A stretch of DNA of 64,000 nt. Source: CALAGB01 sp963713965 (GTDB lineage: Bacteria > Chloroflexota > Chloroflexia > Thermomicrobiales > Thermomicrobiaceae). A model generated the notes under the pieces. The model was given only the letters and a program-made list of their open reading frames with translations. It ran no database searches and was not told the DNA's origin. Location of the stretch: positions 3,038,001 to 3,102,000 of the forward strand of contig OY970217.1 of NCBI GenBank assembly GCA_963713965.1. Direction: 5' to 3'. The position numbers were made by a program, and so were the translations under genes. Shown piece after piece: positions 10,194-17,425 of the stretch. How positions within the stretch are numbered: the first letter of the stretch is position 1; each line of letters begins with the position of its first letter.

Positions 10194-11362
10194 CTGACTC
10201 GTGCCGCGGCCAGTCCCCGCAGATGGATCACGGACTGCGTCAGGACATCAATCGTCCGATCGATTTCTTCCTGTGTTGTCCCCTTGCCAACTGTCATGCG
10301 AATGCTGCCGTTGACCAGGCTCTGCGGTAACCCGATAGCAGTGAGCACATGGCTCGGCTCTGTTGAGCCGGTCGTGCAGGCGGAGCCGCTCGACGCGGCG
10401 ATACCGTGCATATCCAGGTTCAGCAGCAGCGTCTCCCCCTCAACCCCATCAAAGGAGAAATTGGCGTTGTTGGACAATCGCTGGTCTCGGTCGCCGTTGA
10501 TTCGGCTATGGGGGATATGCTCTAGCACGCCCTCGACGAGTCGATCGCGTAGGGCGCGCATATGGGCGACTCGTCGATCCCGCTCCTCATACGCCTGACG
10601 CATGGCCGTCGCCATGCCGACCATGCCCGCAACGTTCTCAGTTCCCGCACGATGGTTGTTCTCTTGCGCTCCGCCACTCTGCTGCCACAGCAGCGGAGTC
10701 TGGCGCCGCACGTAGAGGAGACCGACACCCTTGGGTCCATAGAACTTGTGGGCGGAGGCGGAGAGGAGATCGACGTTCAATAGGTTGACGTCGAGATCGA
10801 GCTCGCCAACCGCCTGAACGGCGTCGGTGTGAAACGTGATGCCGTGTTCACGGGCGATCGCACCGATTTCGGCGATGGGCTGAATGGTGCCGATTTCGTT
10901 GTTCGCGTACATGATCGAGATGAGCATAGTGTTGTCTCGGATAGCGCCCGCTACGTCTTCGGGACGGATCATGCCGTTGGCGTCGGGGTCCAGAAACGTG
11001 GCTTCGAAGCCGAATTTCTGCAAATACTCGACACTGTGAAGTACCGCATGGTGCTCCATCGAGGTGGTGATGATGTGGTTGCCGCGGTTCTGCAGCCGGT
11101 GCCACCATGCCACGCCTTTGACGGCCAGGTTGTCCGATTCGCTGCCACCGCTGGTGAAGACGATCTCGCGCGCCTGGCAGCCCAGGATTGACGCGATAGT
11201 CGCACGTGACCAGTCCAGTCCGGCGCGCGCCTCACGGCCGGCGGCGTAGATACTGGATGCATTACCGAAACGTTGGGTGAAGTAGGGTTGCATGGCGGCC
11301 AGCACGGTTGGATCGACAGGCGTCGTCGCGGCATGATCGAGATAGATGTCCGTCTGATTCAC
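10190..11362 (-). CDS. Cysteine desulfurase (NifS/IscS family)
   Basis: A 390-residue PLP-dependent cysteine desulfurase that takes sulfur from cysteine for Fe-S clusters or thiolated tRNA. IYLDHAATTPVD opens the protein. The histidine contacting PLP is in TSMEHHAVLHS, the PLP lysine is in SASAHKFYGPKGVG near residue 207, and the active-site cysteine is in SSGSACTTGSTEPSHVL near residue 330. The short loop around this Cys is of the group I (IscS/NifS) type. The upstream gene on the same strand, 66 nt away, is an Rrf2 regulator, a usual partner that senses Fe-S status. No iscU or sufU lies beside it. Confidence 0.95.
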   Translation of the reverse strand: MNQTDIYLDHAATTPVDPTVLAAMQPYFTQRFGNASSIYAAGREARAGLDWSRATIASILGCQAREIVFTSGGSESDNLAVKGVAWWHRLQNRGNHIITTSMEHHAVLHSVEYLQKFGFEATFLDPDANGMIRPEDVAGAIRDNTMLISIMYANNEIGTIQPIAEIGAIAREHGITFHTDAVQAVGELDLDVNLLNVDLLSASAHKFYGPKGVGLLYVRRQTPLLWQQSGGAQENNHRAGTENVAGMVGMATAMRQAYEERDRRVAHMRALRDRLVEGVLEHIPHSRINGDRDQRLSNNANFSFDGVEGETLLLNLDMHGIAASSGSACTTGSTEPSHVLTAIGLPQSLVNGSIRMTVGKGTTQEEIDRTIDVLTQSVIHLRGLAAARVS

Positions 11363-11428
11363 GGACGTCCTCCTGAGCGATGAAATGAAGATGAGACTTG
11401 ATCTGAATCTGGGTGCACCGGCTCGAAG

Positions 11429-11869
11429 CTAGCCGACGCTGAGTGATGCGCGCCGTGATGCCGGGCGAATGAGGTCGGCGAGGGTCGTTGAATCCAAAGC
11501 GTCGGCGATGGAGTCGCGCACTTTAAGCCAGACGACTCTGGTCGCGCACCCGTCGATCATTGGGCAAAGATCCTCGTCACTGTCTTCGGTGACGCAGCTC
11601 ATCGGGGCGATCGGCCCTTCCATGACGCGGTAAACCTCGCCCACCAGAACGTCTTCAGGGGCGCGAGCAAGCTCGTAGCCACCATGCGCACCTCTCGTGG
11701 TGGTGATCAAGCCAGCGCGCCGCAGTGGGCCAAGCAGCTGCTCCAGATAGGCAGGCGGAACAGCGGAATCGGTGGCAACTGCCGTGAGAGGCACCGGGCC
11801 CTGGCCATACATGCGTGCTAAGGAGACCATTGCGCGCATACCGTATTCGCCTCGAGTGGAAACTTTCAT
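11429..11869 (-). CDS. Rrf2 family transcriptional regulator (IscR-like)
   Basis: A 146-residue winged-helix regulator of the Rrf2 family. The N-terminus MKVSTRGEYGMRAMVSLAR and the wing region LITTTRGAHGGYELAR are characteristic. Three cysteines, SC near residue 93, LC near 102 and GC near 108, are placed like the Fe-S ligands of IscR-type proteins, so it probably senses cluster supply. I chose ATG 11869, preceded on the minus strand by GAGAGG, over an upstream in-frame extension that would run through the promoter. It precedes the cysteine desulfurase and has an inverted repeat lying over its own promoter, so autoregulation is likely. Confidence 0.9.
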   Translation of the reverse strand: MKVSTRGEYGMRAMVSLARMYGQGPVPLTAVATDSAVPPAYLEQLLGPLRRAGLITTTRGAHGGYELARAPEDVLVGEVYRVMEGPIAPMSCVTEDSDEDLCPMIDGCATRVVWLKVRDSIADALDSTTLADLIRPASRRASLSVG

Positions 11870-11896
11870 TCGGTGCGGAACCTCTCGCGACCGATC

Positions 11897-11946
11897 GGGG
11901 CATCGATGGTACCGATAATGGTACATCGGTGCCCCGGTTCGGTCAA
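11897..11946 (-). promoter_or_regulatory. Rrf2 gene promoter with overlapping operator-like inverted repeat
   Basis: On the minus strand TTGACC (11941-11946) and TACCAT (11918-11923) are 17 nt apart. The arms GGGGCATCGAT (11897-11907) and ATCGGTGCCCC (11925-11935) form an 11-bp dyad with one mismatch that covers the spacer and the -10. Inside it ATGGTAC occurs twice, 12 nt apart. The layout fits repression by the Rrf2 protein encoded just downstream. Confidence 0.6.
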
Positions 11947-12014
11947 GAATGAGTTCTAATCTCGCTTTTCTTACCTGCGTACGTACGTGAATTTACTTGT
12001 CTTGAACGTTTCGA

Positions 12015-13073
12015 TCAGCGTCGAGTGAAGTCGGCTCCGTTTTCCAGATCTCGTATAAAGAGCGCGATCAACCGTATGGCGGAGTCGAGATCGTCCAGAC
12101 TGATGATTTCGTTAGGCGAGTGCATGTAACGGTTCGGCACGGAAACGACACCGGACGGCACTCCGCCCCGCGCCGGTGCGATGGCATCCGCGTCGGTGCC
12201 GGTTCCGCGTGGCTCGGCAGCCACTGCGAACGAAATATCGTTGCGTCGAGCCAGGTCGGCGAGCCGCCCAAAGACGACTGGATTCACCGCCGAACCACGG
12301 GCCAACACTGGTCCGCCGCCGATCTTGATCTCTCCCTGGCCCCGCTTGTCTGAGTCCGGGTGGTCGGTGGCGTGGGTCACGTCGAGAACGATGGCAACGT
12401 CCGGCTCAAGCGCGAAGGCGCTGGTTCGAGCGCCGAGAAACGTGATCTCCTCCTGTACCGCCGCTAGGGCGTATACGTCGGCTGCTGGTCGCTGATCGGA
12501 CAGGGCACGCAGCGTCTCGAGTGCCACCCACGCCCCCATGCGGTTGTCGACGCCACGGCCGGCGATCAGATTGTTGCCGAGGTCGACGATCGGCTGCTCG
12601 ATGACAACGGGATCGCCGGTAGCCACGCGTGCCTTGGCGTCTTCTCCCGAAGTCGCTCCGATGTCGATCCAAAGATCCTTGATGCGACTGGCCTTGCCCC
12701 GGTCATCGGCGCTGAGAAGATGAGCCGGTTTGCGGCCGATCACTCCGGGCACCGGCCCGCTCGTGCCCATAACGCGCACGCGCTGCCCGGTCAGAACCTG
12801 ATCGTCCCAGCCACCGATCGGCCGGAACCAGACGAATCCATCACCGTCCACATGCGTCACCATGAGACCGATCTCGTCGATGTGGCCCTCGATAACGACT
12901 TTCGGGCCGGTTCCGCTGAGACGGGCGACGCTGTTCCCGTTCGTGTCCACGGTGACCTCGTCGGCGAACGACTCGGCCTCCGCTCTCCAGATGCGCGCGG
13001 CCGGCTCCTCGAATCCGGAGGGGCTGGCGCTCATCAACAGGTCAAAGAGGAATTGCTTGCTGTGTTCGTTCAA
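12015..13073 (-). CDS. M42 family metallopeptidase (glutamyl aminopeptidase/FrvX-like)
   Basis: A 352-residue M42 aminopeptidase with two metal ions in the active site. Metal and catalytic residues are visible in VIEGHIDEIGLMV (His, catalytic Asp), AGRGVDNRMGAWVALE (bridging Asp), AAVQEEITFLGAR (catalytic Glu-Glu), IVLDVTHATD and NRYMHSPNEII (last metal His). These enzymes form large tetrahedral oligomers that trim peptides from the N-terminus, probably in the cytosol since no signal peptide is present. It lies 31 nt downstream of the 2-hydroxyacid dehydrogenase gene on the same strand. Confidence 0.92.
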   Translation of the reverse strand: MNEHSKQFLFDLLMSASPSGFEEPAARIWRAEAESFADEVTVDTNGNSVARLSGTGPKVVIEGHIDEIGLMVTHVDGDGFVWFRPIGGWDDQVLTGQRVRVMGTSGPVPGVIGRKPAHLLSADDRGKASRIKDLWIDIGATSGEDAKARVATGDPVVIEQPIVDLGNNLIAGRGVDNRMGAWVALETLRALSDQRPAADVYALAAVQEEITFLGARTSAFALEPDVAIVLDVTHATDHPDSDKRGQGEIKIGGGPVLARGSAVNPVVFGRLADLARRNDISFAVAAEPRGTGTDADAIAPARGGVPSGVVSVPNRYMHSPNEIISLDDLDSAIRLIALFIRDLENGADFTRR

Positions 13074-13104
13074 GATGCTCTCCCGTGTTCGTGCCGTGAC
13101 AAAT

Positions 13105-14064
13105 CTAGTACTGGTTCACCTGGCAGTGCGGCGGCAAGCCGTTGAGAACGTTCGAGACATTGACCAGCGCCAGGTAGAAGGCGCGATCGAACGCTTCCTG
13201 GGTTGAGCCACCGATGTGAGGGGTCAGAATGACGTTGTCGAGCCCGACATACGGATTACTCGGGTGTGGCTCGACCTCAAAAACGTCAAGAGCAGCTCCG
13301 GCGATGCGGTGACGCTTGAGCGCGTCGACCAGCGCCGACTCCTTCACCACCGGACCGCGAGCGCAGTTGATCAGATAGGCGGTCGGCTTCATGCGCTCGA
13401 TGGCGCTTTCGTCCACCATGTACTGGGTTTGCGGGGTCAGCGGAACGTGCATGGTGACGAAGTCGGACTCGTCGAGAATGCGCTCGTAGGGGACGTAGGA
13501 GATACCGTGCTCGTTGGCGAACGTGATATCCCAGTCGATGTCATTGGCCAGGACGCGCATGCCGAAGGCTCGGCCGAGCAGTGCCACGGCCTTGCCGACC
13601 CGACCGAGGCCGACGACGCCAAGCGTCTTCCCCCACAGATCGAATCCGAGATAGCGCATCCATTCGCCCTGCCGCAAGGAGCGATCGGCGGGATAGATAT
13701 TCCTCGCGAGCCCCACCATCATACCGAAGACGAGTTCCGAGACGGAGTAGTTGTTGCAGCCCGCACAGATACAGACCGCGACTCCGCGCTCGTTGGCCTC
13801 ATCCACGTTCACGTGGTCGTAACCGACGCCGCCCGCGCTCACCACCTTGAGCCGATTGGCCGCGGCGAAGACGCGCGGCGTGATCTGCTCGAGCCCGGTG
13901 ATCAACCCGTCTACGTCCTTGATGATGTCGACGAGCACATCTTCAGTGACCGGGTAATCGAAATCACGCTCAGCGAGCGTGCATCCCCGCGCTTCCAGAA
14001 ACTCGCGAGCGAAGTCAGTTTGCTCTCGAAATTTGCGCGAAAGGATGAGCACTTCCTTGCCCAT
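13105..14064 (-). CDS. NAD-dependent 2-hydroxyacid dehydrogenase (phosphoglycerate dehydrogenase-like)
   Basis: A 319-residue D-isomer-specific 2-hydroxyacid dehydrogenase. The NAD-binding fold shows LGVVGLGRVGKAVALLGR near residue 148. The catalytic Arg is in INCARGPVVKESALVDAL near residue 236, a conserved acidic residue is in DVFEVEPHP, and the catalytic His is in VILTPHIGGSTQEA near residue 285. It lacks the C-terminal ACT domain of classical SerA, so phosphoglycerate dehydrogenase is only one option among hydroxypyruvate or other 2-oxoacid reductases. A -10-like TACAAT lies upstream on the minus strand (complement of 14109-14114). The M42 peptidase gene follows. Confidence 0.88.
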   Translation of the reverse strand: MGKEVLILSRKFREQTDFAREFLEARGCTLAERDFDYPVTEDVLVDIIKDVDGLITGLEQITPRVFAAANRLKVVSAGGVGYDHVNVDEANERGVAVCICAGCNNYSVSELVFGMMVGLARNIYPADRSLRQGEWMRYLGFDLWGKTLGVVGLGRVGKAVALLGRAFGMRVLANDIDWDITFANEHGISYVPYERILDESDFVTMHVPLTPQTQYMVDESAIERMKPTAYLINCARGPVVKESALVDALKRHRIAGAALDVFEVEPHPSNPYVGLDNVILTPHIGGSTQEAFDRAFYLALVNVSNVLNGLPPHCQVNQY

Positions 14065-14185
14065 GCTCGGCTCTCTCCTTCGACTCTCGATGAAGACACA
14101 TTGCGAGCATTGTAGCGCAGATCGACTGCTTGTCCGGTTGGCGGGAACAGCCGTGAACCATTGAGTTTATGGTAAAGTTAGGGCG

Positions 14186-14229
14186 GTGAACGTTCGTTGA
14201 CACCCGGAGTGTCACATGTTAGCGTTCAC
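14186..14229. repeat. Nested inverted repeat upstream of yggT
   Basis: An inner dyad TGACAC-N5-GTGTCA (14198-14214) lies inside an outer dyad GTGAACG (14186-14192) and CGTTCAC (14223-14229). The inner arm overlaps a TTGACA hexamer at 14197-14202. It could be an operator or a structured leader; no known regulator site was recognised. Confidence 0.5.
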
Positions 14230-14304
14230 GTGCTGGCTCAGGCAAATAGGGACTCTTTCGTTGTACCGGAATGGCCGAGCCACATCGCGATGGAGGACCG
14301 ACCG

Positions 14305-14558
14305 TTGGAGTTCCTTTTGCAGATCTTGATGACGTTCCTGACGATTATGGAGTTCGCCATCATTGGCCGCGCCTGATGTCCTGGTTCGACCGAGGAATGA
14401 CGAATCCCATCTCGCAGATTCTGGTGCAGATCACAGAGCCGATCATCGCGCCGATTCGTCGTGTCGTTCCCTCGGCGGGCATGCTCGACCTCTCGCCGAT
14501 GGTCGCGATCCTGCTCATCATTGTCCTGCAGCGAATGCTGAGCACCGCGCTGGCCTAG
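14305..14558 (+). CDS. yggT: YggT family membrane protein, apparent frameshift
   Basis: A short two-helix YggT protein, read in two frames. The first frame starts at TTG 14305 behind GGAGG (14292-14296) and encodes a hydrophobic helix ending EFAIIGRA, where a TGA follows at 14374. The second frame continues at 14373 with LMSWFDRGMTNPISQILVQ, EPIIAPIRRVVP and a second helix, the conserved body of YggT. One missing C in GCGCC(C)TGATG explains the break; repaired length is about 84 residues, normal for the family. YggT proteins are linked to osmotic tolerance and cell-division-associated membrane functions. An ATG at 14271 in the second frame would give an unrelated N-terminus and is unlikely. 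Confidence 0.75.
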
Positions 14559-14588
14559 GGAACTCGAGACAACTGAATGCTGACGAGA

Positions 14589-14621
14589 GAGGCGAGGCTG
14601 AATGCCCCGCCTCGTTTGTTT
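14589..14621 (+). terminator. Rho-independent terminator after yggT
   Basis: GAGGCGAGGC, loop TGAAT, GCCCCGCCTC form a 10-bp stem with one mismatch, followed by GTTTGTTT. It lies 30 nt after the yggT stop. Confidence 0.75.
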
Positions 14622-15240
14622 CAGGAGAGTTCGTCGGAAACGTGAAGTATGGGACGTTCTCTGGGACGGCGCGCCGCGCGTCCAATTTCTCCGCCGCGCG
14701 AAAGCAAGAAGATCTCGAGCAGCAACACGATCATGCCCATCAATGCCGCGCTGACAATCGAAAGAACTTCAGAAACGACAGCAGAAGCAATCCCACACAG
14801 AAGATCGACCCGAGATAGCCCTCGCGGCGGGCGCGCACAAAGTCGTAACGCTGACTCCGTCGCGCGAAGAGCCGCAGACCGGTGGCATAGGAAAGCAGCG
14901 TGAGGATCGTCGCCAGTGACATCACCAGCGACACCAAGAAACACGAGCAGCACCACATCGGCGGGCTGGTCGCGTGGATCGACGAACGTCAGGACGAACG
15001 CCAGCGTCGACCAGGCGACGATCGCTTCAAGGTCATAGAGTGGGATGCGGAGCTTGTGCGCGACTGGCATGAAGGTGATGGCGGGGGCCAGCACGAACGA
15101 CGCCGTAGGCGATCAGTCGTTCTGCCGACCAGAAATCCGGTCCGAGAACCGACGTCGCGCAGCACGAACAAGATCGTAGACGACGAGCCAGGCACGGCCG
15201 ATGCGAGTATCCAGCAGACGCGTGTCATCGCGCGGGACAA
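14621..15240 (-). pseudogene. Broken multi-helix membrane protein gene, no family recognised
   Basis: No single frame spans this stretch, but hydrophobic helices appear in turn in different minus-strand frames. These are MTRVCWILASAVPGSS (about 15228), then AITFMPVAHKLRIPLYDL and AWSTLAFVLTFV, then VSLVMSLATILTLLSYATG and GSIFCVGLLLLSFLKF in a second frame, and finally VLSIVSAALMGMIVLLLEI back in the first. At least three frame changes are needed to join them. The joined product would be a protein of about 200 residues with four or more helices and basic loops. I could not name a family. Either the gene has decayed or several base errors lie here; the number of breaks favours decay slightly. 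Confidence 0.45.
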
Positions 15241-15335
15241 CTACGTCATAGCGTTCCTCCAACAGCCGCGAACGTTCGGATGACGGTCGTCACAAGGAGT
15301 CTATCAGCAGCCGGCCATGCCGTCAAACCCAATGC

Positions 15336-15341
15336 TATAAT
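15336..15341 (+). promoter_or_regulatory. Extended -10 promoter for the DUF951 gene
   Basis: A perfect TATAAT with the extended element TGC just upstream (TGCTATAAT, 15333-15341) lies about 30 nt before the ATG of the DUF951 gene. No good -35 is seen, which the extended -10 can offset. Confidence 0.5.
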
Positions 15342-15369
15342 CGGCCGAGCCCGCTTCACTGGAGGCGAG

Positions 15370-15625
15370 ATGCCACTCGAATCTCTATCTTGACGACATC
15401 GTACGACTGCGTAAACCCCACCCATGCGGTTCCACCGACTGGGTCGTTGTTCGATTGGGCGCCGATATTGGTTTGCGCTGCCTTGGCTGCAGTCGTCGCG
15501 TCTTGCTGCCACGCCGCACGGTCGAAAAGCGGCTCAAAACGTTCGTCTCGCGCGGCCCGGACTACCGGGAGCCAAGTGACCATCATTCCCGAGGAGGATC
15601 CACGACCGGGTTGATAGGCGCCTGA
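15370..15625 (+). CDS. DUF951 domain protein, apparent frameshift near the N-terminus
   Basis: From 15389 the frame encodes a clear DUF951 protein: LDDIVRLRKPHPCGSTDW, then VVRLGADIGLRCLGCSRRV with a CxxC pair, then LLPRRTVEKRLKTF, ending at TGA 15623. No start codon precedes it in that frame. An ATG at 15370, behind GGAGG and the TATAAT promoter, begins MPLES in another frame; one missing base between 15380 and 15390 would give MPLES-LYLDDIVRL, as expected for the family. DUF951 proteins are about 65-85 residues, probably zinc-binding and of unknown function. The MFS gene follows and overlaps its end. Confidence 0.7.
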
Positions 15626-16937
15626 CCGAGCAACACGGCAGATTCATCGACGTCCTGCGTAATCGGGCCGTTCCTGCGTCTCTGGATCGTCCAGGCTTTC
15701 TCCCAAACCGGTCAGAACATGACCAATTTTTCGCTCCTTATCCTGGTGCGAGCCATCATCGACCGCTACCAGATCGAGCAAGCGAATACGGCGATTGGCC
15801 TGACGGTTCTCGCCTTCAGCGTTCCAGCCATCCTCTTTAGTCCGTTCGCTGGCGTGGTGGTTGACCGCTCGAACAAGCGAACCGTGCTGATCGTGACAAA
15901 TGCACTACGTGGTCTGGCCGTGATCGGCTTCGTCTTGATGCAGCCGACCTGGCGGCCCTTTATTCGCACTGACGGTTCTCTACTCAATCACCTTCGCGTC
16001 CGGCGCCGTGGGGCAGTTCTTCGGTCCGGCGCTCGGCTCGGCCATTCCGCTCCTGGTGCCCCGGCGAGACAACATCAACGCCAACGCACTCTTCAACTTG
16101 ACGTTCACCGCATCTCAGATTGCCGGATTCGCGGCGCTCGGACCATTGTTGATCAAGGTCGTCGGGGTGCATGACGTGCTCCTTGGGATCATCGGGATGT
16201 TCGTGCTCAGCACGCTGCTCAGCGTGACGATCCCATCTACCCCGCCGGCAGAGCGCAATCTGAACGACGAAAAGGGCGCGGTCGGTCGAGTGCTTGATGA
16301 GATGCGCGAGGGCGTGCTCTACATCCTCCACTCACCTATTCTGATCAAGGCGATCTCCTACCTGTCGCTGGCGACGGCGTCCTATTTGATGATTGCCGTC
16401 CTTGGTCCGGGGTTCATCACCAGTGTTTTGCGTCTCGAACGGCAGGACATCGCGTATCTAGTCGCTCCGGCCGGTGCGGGTATCTTGGTCGGTGCGTTGT
16501 TTGTCGGGCGTTTGACGTCTCGCATTGGGGCGGAGTTGACGATCGACGTGGGGCTCACATCGGGTGGGGCGGTCCTGGTGCTGCTCGCGTTACTGCCGGC
16601 CTTTGCCAGCCGTACCTGGGAGCATGGAGGGCCGGTCGAGACGAGCACGGTCGTGCTGGCAGGGGTATTGGCATGCCTACTTGGGCTGGCGAACTCTTTG
16701 GTGCTGGTGCCGAGCCAATCGCTGCTGCAATCGACCTCCGCGGAGCGCATCCGGGCTCGCGTCTATGCCACCTTCTTTACCATCTCCAACAGCGTGGCTT
16801 TCCTGCCGATCATCTTCGCCGGAGCCCTGGCGGACCTCTTCGGAGTCGTGAAGGTGTTGGTCGCGCTCGGTCTGATTCTCGGCGCCATTGGGACGTTTCA
16901 GGTTCTGGCGCGGATCGCTCGTGCGTCAACGGGTTAG
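15611..16937 (+). CDS. MFS transporter (enterobactin/macrolide exporter-like), two apparent frameshifts
   Basis: A twelve-helix major facilitator transporter in three pieces. TEQHGRFIDVLRNR sits in one frame. A spare G near 15678 moves the frame to PFLRLWIVQAFSQTGQNMTNFSLLIL and the motif A-like GVVVDRSNKRTVLI. A spare T near 15959 (GGCCCTTTATTC) moves it again to LFALTVLYSITFASGAVGQFFGP and the remaining helices to 16937. The join points are exact, so sequence error is the simplest cause. The start is unclear; TTG 15611 behind AGGAGG (15592-15597) is only a guess. The arrangement RNRxFLRLWxxQ at the N-terminus and NANALFNLTF later resembles MFS_3/MefA-like drug exporters. Substrate unknown. 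Confidence 0.7.
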
Positions 16938-16992
16938 CATCAGTCGTTGAGCCCACCGGCAGACCGACCCGACGAGGTCCGCGTCAAACGTG

Positions 16993-17021
16993 AACCGGGA
17001 GGGCTGGCGGCTCTCCCGGTT
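16993..17021. terminator. Hairpin between convergent MFS and DUF5808 genes
   Basis: AACCGGGAG, an 11-nt loop and CTCCCGGTT form a perfect 9-bp stem, placed between two convergent genes so it could stop both transcripts. The T-run on either side is short. Confidence 0.5.
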
Positions 17022-17066
17022 TGATCTCAGGCATTACGAACGTTTGGAACGGCGCCGGTTCGGGAA

Positions 17067-17336
17067 TCAGCCCATCTCCTTGAAGCGCTTCATCGCCTGG
17101 AACAGGTTCACTGACCAGCCAACTCCGAAGACGTCCGGCGTGAAGATCCGCTCGTCTTCCGGGTTCCACCAGCGCTCGAAGAAGCGCTCCACGGTCGGGA
17201 AGCGGAAGTCATAGGGGAAGATCAGAATGTTTCCGGTCCAGGTGCGTTCGTCTGCTGGACGACGTAGCTGATCGGCAATGGCCGCGATGACAAGCATGAT
17301 CCCGACCAACCTGATCAGGCGAGAAAGTCCTTTCAT
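17067..17336 (-). CDS. DUF5808 domain small membrane protein
   Basis: An 89-residue protein with one N-terminal membrane helix (residues about 6-24) followed by a DUF5808 domain: ILIFPYDFRFPTVERFFER, WWNPEDERIFTPDVFGVGWS and VNLFQAMKRF. The PYDFRxPT and FTPxVFGxGWSxN motifs are the family hallmarks; its function is not known. The ATG at 17336 has GAGGAGGG upstream on the minus strand. It lies about 90 nt downstream of the amidohydrolase gene on the same strand. Confidence 0.8.
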   Translation of the reverse strand: MKGLSRLIRLVGIMLVIAAIADQLRRPADERTWTGNILIFPYDFRFPTVERFFERWWNPEDERIFTPDVFGVGWSVNLFQAMKRFKEMG

Positions 17337-17425
17337 GTGATCCCTCCTCTTTTCTCATCCAACTGCCTTTAGTACAGCTCAGCGTCGACCACGAGTTCAA
17401 CACAAGGTTCATCGACACGTTGACG

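Noticed and set aside
14271..14558. YggT starting at ATG 14271 without a frameshift
   Set aside because: The first 35 residues would not resemble YggT, while the other frame supplies the expected first helix behind a good ribosome site.
14305..14558. Programmed -1 frameshifting in yggT
   Set aside because: No slippery heptamer or downstream structure was seen; a lost C is simpler.
15390..15614. Plus-strand open frame of 74 codons with a hydrophobic stretch
   Set aside because: It is the out-of-frame shadow of the DUF951 core, which has clear family motifs.
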